Shown: piece after piece, positions 42,928-50,413 of the stretch | Layout of the letters: each line of letters opens with the position of its first letter | How positions within the stretch are numbered: position 1 is the first letter of the stretch | NCBI GenBank assembly: GCA_016185275.1 | Contig: JACPNX010000006.1 | Coordinates: forward strand, 1-64,000 | From: Actinomycetota bacterium | GTDB taxonomy: Bacteria; Actinomycetota; Acidimicrobiia; Acidimicrobiales; Iamiaceae | Length of the DNA: 64,000 nt | Reading direction: 5' to 3' | Made by a program: the position numbers and the translations under genes | The notes under the pieces: generated by a model | Told to the model about the DNA's origin: nothing | Seen by the model: only the letters and a program-made list of their open reading frames with translations | Databases searched by the model: none

Positions 42928-43404
42928 ATGCCCGCAGGCTGCACGATCCGAGATGCGCGCCCGGACGACGTCGACGAGATCGTGGCCCTGATCCGTGAGC
43001 TCGCGGCGTACGAGCGTCTCGCCGGTGACGTCAGGCTCGATCCGGCGGTGCTGCGCGATCACCTCTTCGGACCGGGCGCCGCCGCCTCGGTGCTGATCGC
43101 CGAGGTGGCCGCCGAGGGTGCGCCAGCCGTCGCAGGCTTCGCGCTGTGGTTCCCGTCGTTCTCCACCTTCCTGGGCCGGCCCGGCATCTGGCTCGAGGAC
43201 CTGTTCGTCCGCCCGCACCACCGCGGCGCGGGCATCGGGCGGAGCCTGCTGGAGCACCTGCGAGGTCGCACCGCCGGCCGCGTCGAGTGGGCCGTGCTGG
43301 ACTGGAACACGCCGGCGCATCAGTTCTACCGGGCGCTCGGCGCGCGGCCGATGCAGGAGTGGACGACCTACCGGTGGGATCCGGTCGCCCGCGACCCCAG
43401 CTGA
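42928..43404 (+). CDS. GNAT acetyltransferase, diamine/spermidine-type
   Basis: A 158-residue GNAT. The SSAT-like features are AYERLAGDVRLDP, LWFPSFSTFLGRPGIWLEDL and the acetyl-CoA loop RPHHRGAGIGRSLLEHLRG. Start ATG 42928. Known: relatives acetylate diamines or polyamines. Substrate inferred from family. Confidence 0.8.
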   Translation: MPAGCTIRDARPDDVDEIVALIRELAAYERLAGDVRLDPAVLRDHLFGPGAAASVLIAEVAAEGAPAVAGFALWFPSFSTFLGRPGIWLEDLFVRPHHRGAGIGRSLLEHLRGRTAGRVEWAVLDWNTPAHQFYRALGARPMQEWTTYRWDPVARDPS

Positions 43405-43438
43405 GCCCTGCCGATCCCCTGCTACGGTGTCGGGCTCC

Positions 43439-43512
43439 GGGCCGTTAGCTCAGTTGGTTAGAGCACTTGCATGACGCGCAAGGGGTCAGGGGTTCGAATC
43501 CCTTACGGCCCA
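43439..43512 (+). tRNA. tRNA-Val(GAC)
   Basis: Acceptor gggccgt (43439-43445) with acggccc (43505-43511). D-arm gctcagttggttagagc, anticodon arm cttgc-atgacgc-gcaag with GAC at 43473-43475, T-arm around ttcgaat. CCA is not encoded. Confidence 0.9.
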
Positions 43513-43606
43513 CCGGGGACCCTGCGGTCGGGAACCGCCCGCCGGCGCGGCTGGCACCGGGCGGCGTCGTCGCGTGCAGGGTGCCCGGCGATCGGCGTTC
43601 GCGCCA

Positions 43607-43632
43607 GACATCTGTAGAGTTCTACAGATGTC
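43607..43632. promoter_or_regulatory. Perfect 12-2-12 ArsR/SmtB operator over the regulator start
   Basis: gacatctgtaga-gt-tctacagatgtc is a perfect inverted repeat with 12-bp arms and a 2-bp spacer. This is the known operator layout of ArsR/SmtB metal sensors. The regulator's ATG (43628-43630) lies inside the right arm, so repressor binding should directly block the start region. Confidence 0.85.
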
Positions 43633-44035
43633 GACACCAGCCTCCGGCCGGGCGGCGCGCCCGGACCCCGTCGTCGGCCTCGACGCCTGCGCGGAGCGCA
43701 CGGTCGATCCCCAGCGGGTCGCCGGTGCCCGCGACCGGGGTCTTTCGCCGGTCGACGCAAGGCGGCTCGCCGAGCTGTTCCGGCTGCTCGGCGACCCGAA
43801 CCGGGTGCGGATGCTCTACACCCTGCTCGAGGCGGGCGAGCTGTGCGTCTGCGATCTCGCCCAGGCGGTCGAGGTGCAGGAGGCGTCGGTGTCCAACGCG
43901 CTGCGGTTGCTCCGCACGGCCGGCGTGGTCCGGAACCGGCGCGACGGCCGCAAGGTCTACTACCGGCTCGACGACTCGCACGTCCGCCTGCTGCTCGATC
44001 TGTCGGCCGAGCACGTGCGGCACAGCGACGGTTGA
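43628..44035 (+). CDS. ArsR/SmtB-family metal sensor, CzrA-like
   Basis: A 135-residue winged-helix repressor. LLGDPNRVRMLYTLLEAGEL and VQEASVSNALRLLR form the HTH. Two metal sites are readable: C73 and C75 in ELCVCDL at helix 3, and D116, H118, H129, H132 in the last helix. The spacing 2, 11, 3 is the same as CzrA's D84, H86, H97, H100, which binds Zn(II)/Co(II). Start ATG 43628 falls within the operator. It is followed by the ATPase gene 5 bp later. Known: metal binding releases the operator. Confidence 0.87.
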   Translation: MSTPASGRAARPDPVVGLDACAERTVDPQRVAGARDRGLSPVDARRLAELFRLLGDPNRVRMLYTLLEAGELCVCDLAQAVEVQEASVSNALRLLRTAGVVRNRRDGRKVYYRLDDSHVRLLLDLSAEHVRHSDG

Positions 44036-44040
44036 GCTTC

Positions 44041-46503
44041 ATGGCCACGCAGACGGCTGACATCCCCGTCGAGCTCGGTGCCGGCGGGGACTGCGGCGAG
44101 TGCGCCGAGCGCCTCCGCGCTGCGCTCGCCCACCACCGCGGGCTGGTGGGGGTGGAACCGGCCGGCCCGGCGGCGCTGCGGGTCGCCTACGACCCCGATC
44201 TGTGCTCGCTGTCGTGCGTGACCGAGGCGGCCGACGCGATCGGTTCGGGGCTGACCCGTCGCTTCCACCACGAGGTGGTGCCGATCGAGGGCATGGACTG
44301 CTACGACTGCGCGCAGACGATCGAGCGGGCGGTCGGGCGCGTCGAGGGCGTCACGTCGTGCTCGGTGAACTTCGCGGCGGCACGGTTGCGCGTCGAGTAC
44401 GAGTCCGGCGGTGCGACGGCAGACCCAGCGGCCGCGAACCACGACCGCTACGCGGTCGCGGCGCGGATCCGGTCGCAGGTCGAACGCCTCGGTTACCGGC
44501 TCGCGACTCCGGCGCCGGTCGGCACGCGGACCTCCGGGCCGATCGGTGAGGCCGCCGCGGCAGCAGGGGAGGGCTTCCTCCCCCGCTACCGCCATGAACT
44601 GGACACGGCGGTGGCGGCGTTGCTGCTGCTCGCCGGAGTCGCGGCCTCCGCCGCGGGCCTGGGGGTTGCGCCCGTCGCCTTGTACGTCTCGGCGATCGCC
44701 GTCGGTGGCCGCTCAGTGGCGCGCTCCGGGATCGCGGCGCTGCGGGCCACCCACCGGCCGGACATCAACCTGCTCATGACGCTGGCGGTGATCGGGGCCG
44801 GCGCCATCGGTGCCTGGCTCGAGGCCGCTCTGGTGGTGGTGCTGTTCTCGGTCGGGGAGGCGCTCGAGCACCGCGCCGTGGAGCGCGCCCGGCGCTCGCT
44901 CGGCGATGTGCTCACCCTCGCGCCGGAGACTGCGAACCTACGGCGGGGTGGCGGCACCGTCGAGGTGGCCGTGGCCGACCTCGTGGTCGGCGACGAGGTC
45001 GTCGTGAAGCCAGGTGAGCGGATCCCGGCCGACGGCCTGGTGGTCGACGGCGCCAGCGCCGTCGACCAGGCGCTGATCACCGGCGAGAGCGGGCCGGTCG
45101 ACCCGGCGCCGGGCGACGAGGTGTTCGCCGGGACGCTCAACGGCGAGGGCCGCCTCGGGGCACGAGTCGGCCGGGCGCCCGGCGACACGACCCTGGACCG
45201 CATCGCCCGGGCCGTCGCCGAAGCGCAGGCCCAGAAGTCGCCCGCCGAGCGCTGGGTCGACCGCTTCGCCCACGTCTACACGCCGTTGGTGCTGGTGGTC
45301 GCCGCCGTCACCGCCGTCGTCCCGCCGCTGCTCGGGGCCGGCTCGTTCGCCGATTGGGTGTACCGGGGGCTCGCCTTCCTCATCCTCGCCTGCCCGTGCG
45401 CTCTGGTCATCTCGACGCCGGTGTCGGTGGTGTCGGCTCTCGGCCGGGCTTCGGCGGCGGGCGTGCTGGTCAAGGGCGGCGCCCACCTGGAGACGGCGGC
45501 GAGCGTCCGTGCCGTCGCCTTCGACAAGACCGGCACCCTGACCGCTGGGCACCCGCAGGTCGTGGAGGTCGTGGCCATGCCCGGCCGCACCGCCGACGAC
45601 GTGCTGGCGCGGGCCGCATCGCTCGAGGCGGCGTCGGAGCACCCGTTGGCTCGCGCCGTCGTCGACGCCGCCGCACGGGCCGGACTCCCGCTCGCGGCGG
45701 TGGAGGGCTTCGCCGCCCGCCGCGGGTTCGGCGTGGAGGGCGCCCTCGGCGGTCGCCGCGTGCGTGTCGGCAAGCCGGGGCTGTTCGAGGACCACGACGG
45801 CCTCCACGAAGCGTCCGCCGCCGTCGGCCGACTGGAGAGCGAGGGGCGCACGGTCGCCCTCGTCGGCGAGGCCGGCAGGGTCATCGGTGTGATCGCGTTG
45901 AGTGACACGGTCCGCCCCGGGGCGGCCGAGGCCGTGGCCGCGCTGGAGCGGGCCGGGGTCGAGCGCACCGTCATGCTCACCGGCGACCACCGGGCCGCCG
46001 GTGCCGCGGTCGGGGCCGCCGCCGGTGTGGACGAGGTGCGCGCCGAGCTGCTGCCGGAGGACAAGGTGGCCGCGGTGGCTGACCTGCAGGCGGCCTATGG
46101 GACGGTGGCGATGGTCGGCGACGGCGTCAACGACGCGCCGGCCCTGGCGCGCTCGTCGCTCGGCATCGCCATGGGCTCGGCCGGGAGCCCGACCGCCATC
46201 GAGACCGCCGACATCGCCCTCATGGGCGACGACCTCGCCAAGCTGGCCGAGCTGATCCACCTCGCCCGCTGGACCCGCAGCGTGGTCCGCCAGAACATCT
46301 CCCTCTCGCTGGCCGTCAAGGCCGTCGCCGCGGTGGCCAACCTCGTCGGCTACCTGCCGCTGTGGGTCGCGGTGGTGGCCGACGTGGGGGCGACGCTCGT
46401 GGTCGTCGCCAACGGTCTGCGGCTGCTGCGTACGGGCCCGCTCGCCGGACGCCTGCGGGCCGAGGCCATGCTGGGCGGGCGGCGCGGGCAGGGTCGGGCA
46501 TGA
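44041..46503 (+). CDS. P1B-type heavy-metal ATPase (Zn/Cd type)
   Basis: An 820-residue efflux ATPase. The N-terminus has two HMA-like domains: a divergent one with C18 and C21 (GDCGEC), and a regular one with GMDCYDC at 85-90. The membrane part contains the metal-gate CPC in ILACPCALVIS (about 450), then DKTGTLT (about 494), EHPLARAV and MVGDGVNDAPAL. CPC with a Zn-type regulator suggests zinc/cadmium/lead export. The start overlaps no other gene; the stop overlaps the CDF gene by ATGA. Confidence 0.92.
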   Translation: MATQTADIPVELGAGGDCGECAERLRAALAHHRGLVGVEPAGPAALRVAYDPDLCSLSCVTEAADAIGSGLTRRFHHEVVPIEGMDCYDCAQTIERAVGRVEGVTSCSVNFAAARLRVEYESGGATADPAAANHDRYAVAARIRSQVERLGYRLATPAPVGTRTSGPIGEAAAAAGEGFLPRYRHELDTAVAALLLLAGVAASAAGLGVAPVALYVSAIAVGGRSVARSGIAALRATHRPDINLLMTLAVIGAGAIGAWLEAALVVVLFSVGEALEHRAVERARRSLGDVLTLAPETANLRRGGGTVEVAVADLVVGDEVVVKPGERIPADGLVVDGASAVDQALITGESGPVDPAPGDEVFAGTLNGEGRLGARVGRAPGDTTLDRIARAVAEAQAQKSPAERWVDRFAHVYTPLVLVVAAVTAVVPPLLGAGSFADWVYRGLAFLILACPCALVISTPVSVVSALGRASAAGVLVKGGAHLETAASVRAVAFDKTGTLTAGHPQVVEVVAMPGRTADDVLARAASLEAASEHPLARAVVDAAARAGLPLAAVEGFAARRGFGVEGALGGRRVRVGKPGLFEDHDGLHEASAAVGRLESEGRTVALVGEAGRVIGVIALSDTVRPGAAEAVAALERAGVERTVMLTGDHRAAGAAVGAAAGVDEVRAELLPEDKVAAVADLQAAYGTVAMVGDGVNDAPALARSSLGIAMGSAGSPTAIETADIALMGDDLAKLAELIHLARWTRSVVRQNISLSLAVKAVAAVANLVGYLPLWVAVVADVGATLVVVANGLRLLRTGPLAGRLRAEAMLGGRRGQGRA

Positions 46504-47396
46504 GCGGGGACCACGGAGTGGGCGGGTCGGCGGCGGGCCGCCACAAGCGGCCGCTGCAGGCCGCTTTCGCGCTGACACTGGCCTACATGGTCGCGGAGGT
46601 CGTCGGCGGCCTCGTCACCAACTCGCTGGCCCTGCTGTCCGACGCGGCGCACATGGGCACCGACGTGATCGGCCTCGGCATGGCCCTGGCCGCCATCCAC
46701 TTCGCCAGCCGCCCGGCTCCCGCGCACCGCACGTACGGCACCTACCGGCTCGAGGTCCTGGCCGCTCTGGCCAACAGCGTGCTGCTGTTCGGCGTGGCCG
46801 GTTACGTCCTGTTCGAGGCGTACCGCCGCTTCAGGGCGCCGCCCGAGGTGCTCGGCGTGCCGATGCTCGTCGTGGCCGTCATCGGCCTGCTGGTCAACCT
46901 CGCGAGCTTCCGGTTGCTCATGGCCGGATCGAAGGAGAGCCTGAACGTCAAGGGCGCGTTCCTCGAGGTCATGTCCGACCTGCTCGGGTCGATCGGTGTG
47001 ATCGTGGCCGCCGTCGTGGTCGCCACCACGGGATGGACCTACGCCGATCCGCTGATCGGCGCCGGCATCGGCCTGTTCATCATCCCCCGCACGTACAAGC
47101 TGTGCGCCCAGGCGGTGCGCATCCTGATCGAAGCGGCGCCGCCCGGCATGGACGTGGAGGCCGTCCGCGCCCGCATCGCAGGCCTGCCGGGCGTGGCGGG
47201 CGTACACGACCTGCACGTCTGGACGCTCACGTCGGGCATGGATGCGGCGAGCGGTCACGTCGTCGTCGCGGACGGCGCCGACCACCACGGTGTGCTCGAC
47301 CGGGTGACCGGGGTGCTGACCGACGAGTACGGCATCGCGCACACGACGATCCAGTGCGAGACCGCCGACCACGACGACCGCCCGACTCCCATCTGA
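46500..47396 (+). CDS. Cation diffusion facilitator (CzcD-like)
   Basis: A 298-residue CDF transporter with six helices and a C-terminal cytoplasmic domain (GVAGVHDLHVWTLTSGMDAA). The first metal pair is HxxxD in LLSDAAHMGTD. The second, usually HxxxD, reads ExxxD in GAFLEVMSDLLGS, a change that may alter metal choice. Start ATG 46500 overlaps the ATPase stop. Known: CDF proteins exchange metal for protons. With the ATPase it gives two-layer efflux. Confidence 0.87.
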   Translation: MSGDHGVGGSAAGRHKRPLQAAFALTLAYMVAEVVGGLVTNSLALLSDAAHMGTDVIGLGMALAAIHFASRPAPAHRTYGTYRLEVLAALANSVLLFGVAGYVLFEAYRRFRAPPEVLGVPMLVVAVIGLLVNLASFRLLMAGSKESLNVKGAFLEVMSDLLGSIGVIVAAVVVATTGWTYADPLIGAGIGLFIIPRTYKLCAQAVRILIEAAPPGMDVEAVRARIAGLPGVAGVHDLHVWTLTSGMDAASGHVVVADGADHHGVLDRVTGVLTDEYGIAHTTIQCETADHDDRPTPI

Positions 47397-47556
47397 GGCG
47401 AACGAAGCACGCACCGGCGCGACGTGCCCGGGTGGGCCGCCGAGGCGTGCCCGAGCATGCGGCCACGGGTAGGGTGCCGGGGAAGTTGCTCGAGCAGCTG
47501 GGCGCCCCCTCTCGACCGAGCGCACCGCCGTTCCGGTCCGATGCGGAGATGGTCGT

Positions 47557-47928
47557 GTGATCCACCTGACGTCGCTGCTCGTCGACTTCGACATCGTCGT
47601 CGACCTCACGGACGACACGCGTACCGTCTCGGTCACCGGCGACCTCGATGCGAACACCGCTCGTCAGCTCGCCGAGCTGCTCGACCACCTCGTCGCCGGC
47701 GGCGGCACGGTCCTCGTGAACCTCGACGGCGTGACGTTCATGGACGCGGCAGGCATCGGCGCACTGGTCCACTGCGCCCACCGCCTCGCCCCGGCAGGAG
47801 AGCTGCGGATCGTCGCCGCGTCGCCCGTCGCCGCTCGCGTGATCGACCTGACGGGTACGGGCGCCGTGCTGAGGCTCGACGGCGTTTCCGCCTCGCCGGG
47901 AGAACCGGGCCCCGGCACGGGAAGGTGA
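47557..47928 (+). CDS. STAS-domain protein lacking the phospho-residue
   Basis: A 123-residue STAS domain read from GTG 47557. The core (VSVTGDLDANTARQLAELL) is normal, but the phospho-loop reads NLDGVTFMDAAGIGALV: DAA in place of DSS/DST. If the alignment is right it cannot be phosphorylated there, so it would be a constitutive binder or have another partner. This is the third STAS gene in the window. No kinase lies nearby. Confidence 0.8.
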   Translation: MIHLTSLLVDFDIVVDLTDDTRTVSVTGDLDANTARQLAELLDHLVAGGGTVLVNLDGVTFMDAAGIGALVHCAHRLAPAGELRIVAASPVAARVIDLTGTGAVLRLDGVSASPGEPGPGTGR

Positions 47929-48013
47929 CCCGCCCGGACCGCGGGTCCGAGCCGCGCCGTACCACGGCTCGCCGGCCCCTGCGCGCCGCGCTCGGTCGGG
48001 AGGACGCCGCGTG

Positions 48014-49288
48014 TCAGTCCTTGGCGGGCTGGTAGCGGGCGATCTCGGCGCGCCCCACCACCATGTGGTGCACCTCGTCGGGTCCGTCGGCGAGCCGCAG
48101 CGTCCGCTGTGCGGTGTACATGTCGGCGAGCGGAGACCACTGCGACACGCCCGTGGCGCCGTGGATCTGGATGGCCTGGTCGATGATCTGGCACACCCGC
48201 TCGGGGACCATGGCCTTGACGGCGCTGACCCAGATGCGCGCCTCGGCGTTGCCCATCACGTCCATCGCCTTGGCCGCCCGCAGCACCATGAGCCGCATCG
48301 CCTCGATCTCGATGCGCGCCCTCGACACCCACTCGGTGTTCTTGCCGAGCGAGATGATCGGCTTGCCGAAGGCGTTGCGCGACAGCCCGCGCTCCACCAT
48401 GAGCTGGAGCGCCCGCTCCGCCGCACCGATGGAGCGCATGCAGTGATGGATGCGGCCGGGACCGAGCCGCACCTGCGAGATCTCGAAGCCGCGACCCTCA
48501 CCCAGGAGGATGTTGTCCCTCGGGACGCGCACGTCGGTGAAGCGCAGATGCATGTGCCCGTGCGGTGCGTCGTCGCGCCCGAACACGAGCATCGGGCCGA
48601 CCACCTCGACGCCGGGTGTGTCCATCGGGACGAGGATCTGTGACTGCTGCTGGTGCGGGGAGGCGTCCGGGTTGGTCCGTACCATGACGATCATGATCTT
48701 GCAGCGCGGATCTCCAGCGCCCGAGATGTAGTACTTCTCGCCGTCGATGACCCACTCGTCGCCGTCGAGGACCGCCGAGCAGGCGATGTTGCGCGCGTCC
48801 GACGATGCGAGCCCCGGCTCGGTCATCGCGTAGGCCGAGCGGATCTCGCCGTTGAGGAGCGGCTTCAGCCACTGCTCCTTCTGCTCCGGTGTGCCGACCC
48901 GCTCGAGCACCTCCATGTTGCCCGTGTCGGGTGCGGAGCAGTTGAGGCACTCGGAGGCCAGCGGGTTCTTGCCGAGCTCGGCGGCGATGTACGCGTAGTC
49001 GAGGTTCGACAGGCCCCGGCCGGTGTCGGCGTCCGGGAGGAAGAAGTTCCACAGGCCGTTGGCCTTCGCCTTGTCCTTGACCCCCTCGAGCAGCTCCAGT
49101 TGCCCCGGGGCGAACGCCCACCGCTCCTCCCGTCCCTCGCCGAGACGGAAGAACTCGACGCTCATGGGCTGGACCTCTTCGGCGATGAACGTCCTCACCG
49201 CGTCGAAGAGCGGGCGCGCCTCCTCCGACATGGCGAGGTTGAACATCTCGCTGCCGGGATCATCGACGACGAACGGGTGCGGGGGCAT
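48014..49288 (-). CDS. Acyl-CoA dehydrogenase (ACAD10/11-like)
   Basis: A 424-residue flavoenzyme. The FAD/substrate motifs SAYAMTEPGLASSDARNI, EKYYISGAGDPRCKIMI and IQIHGATGVSQWSPLADMY are complete. Start ATG 49288 with agagagg upstream. The sequence resembles the ACAD10/11 group acting on long or branched acyl-CoA. It is followed upstream by the phosphotriesterase-family gene on the same strand; the pair may be an operon. Confidence 0.88.
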   Translation of the reverse strand: MPPHPFVVDDPGSEMFNLAMSEEARPLFDAVRTFIAEEVQPMSVEFFRLGEGREERWAFAPGQLELLEGVKDKAKANGLWNFFLPDADTGRGLSNLDYAYIAAELGKNPLASECLNCSAPDTGNMEVLERVGTPEQKEQWLKPLLNGEIRSAYAMTEPGLASSDARNIACSAVLDGDEWVIDGEKYYISGAGDPRCKIMIVMVRTNPDASPHQQQSQILVPMDTPGVEVVGPMLVFGRDDAPHGHMHLRFTDVRVPRDNILLGEGRGFEISQVRLGPGRIHHCMRSIGAAERALQLMVERGLSRNAFGKPIISLGKNTEWVSRARIEIEAMRLMVLRAAKAMDVMGNAEARIWVSAVKAMVPERVCQIIDQAIQIHGATGVSQWSPLADMYTAQRTLRLADGPDEVHHMVVGRAEIARYQPAKD

Positions 49289-49366
49289 GGCGACCTCTCT
49301 TGGATGACGTATCGGCGGGGCTGGCGGTCGTGGTGAAGGATCGGCAGGGCAGCCGGCGGCCCGGGC

Positions 49367-50359
49367 TCAGTAGGGCGTGACCGCTTCGAAGTACCGGCGG
49401 GGGTTGTCGACGAGCATCGTGTCGATCTGCTCGTCGGTGACCCCGTGGTCACGCAGGTACGGCAGCACTTCGTCGTGGATGTGGAGGTAGTGCCATTGCG
49501 GCATGAACGGCAGCACGGCCGGGTCGATCCAGTCGATGTAGCAGGCCGCGTCCTGCGACAGGACCATGCGGTCGGCGAAGCCGCGGCGGCACAGCTCCAC
49601 CACGATGTCGGCGCGGGCTTCGAACGTCGTGCCGAGGTTGATGCCGAAGCGGTCCATGCCGAGGATGAAGCCGGATTCGGCGAGCTCGGAGAGGTGGTCG
49701 GCGTCGGTGGTGTCGCCGCTGTGGCCGAGCACGACGCGCGCCGGGTCGACACCCTCCTCGTCGCACAGCACCCGGCGCACCTCGAGGCCCGTGCGGGTGG
49801 TGGGATGCGTGTGGACCGTGATGGGCGCGCCGGTGCGGCGGTGCGCCTTGGCCACCGCCCGCATGACCCGCTCCACGCCCGGCGTGAGGCCCGGCGCGTC
49901 GATCGCGCACTTGAGGAACGCCGCCTTGACCCCGGTGCCGGCGATGCCGTCGGTGATGTCGCCCGCGAACATGTCCACCATCGGGTCGGGGACGTCGGCG
50001 CCGAGCGCGGCGGCCAGGGCGGGGCCCCGGTGGTGGAAGAAGAACGGCACGTCGTCGTACGTGTAGCAACCGGTGGCCACGACGATGTTCAGCTCGGGCA
50101 CCTGCTCGGCGATGCGCTGGATGCGCGGGATGTAGCGCCCGAGACCCACGACGGTCGGGTCGACGATCGTGCGCACGCCCTGCTGTGCGAGGGCACCGAG
50201 CTTGTCCACCGCGTCGGCGACCCGCTGGTCCTCGCTGCCCCATTCGGCGGGATAGTTCTGCTGGACGTCGGCCGTCAGCACGAAGACGTGCTCGTGCATG
50301 TACGTGCGACCCAGCCCGGCGGTGTCGATCGGGCCTCGGACGGTCTCCACGGTGGGCAT
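49367..50359 (-). CDS. Phosphotriesterase-family hydrolase
   Basis: A 330-residue amidohydrolase-fold enzyme read from ATG 50359, which has aggaggcg upstream. The metal ligands are MHEHVFVL (HxH), the Lys in AFLKCAIDA, PITVHTHP, GHSGDTT and GMDRFG. Known: members act as lactonases or phosphotriesterases; which applies here cannot be told. It runs 78 bp before the acyl-CoA dehydrogenase on the same strand. Confidence 0.85.
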   Translation of the reverse strand: MPTVETVRGPIDTAGLGRTYMHEHVFVLTADVQQNYPAEWGSEDQRVADAVDKLGALAQQGVRTIVDPTVVGLGRYIPRIQRIAEQVPELNIVVATGCYTYDDVPFFFHHRGPALAAALGADVPDPMVDMFAGDITDGIAGTGVKAAFLKCAIDAPGLTPGVERVMRAVAKAHRRTGAPITVHTHPTTRTGLEVRRVLCDEEGVDPARVVLGHSGDTTDADHLSELAESGFILGMDRFGINLGTTFEARADIVVELCRRGFADRMVLSQDAACYIDWIDPAVLPFMPQWHYLHIHDEVLPYLRDHGVTDEQIDTMLVDNPRRYFEAVTPY

Positions 50360-50413
50360 CGCTCGCCTCCTGGATGGCTGGGGCTCCCGGTGCACCGGTG
50401 TAGCCGCTCGGGC

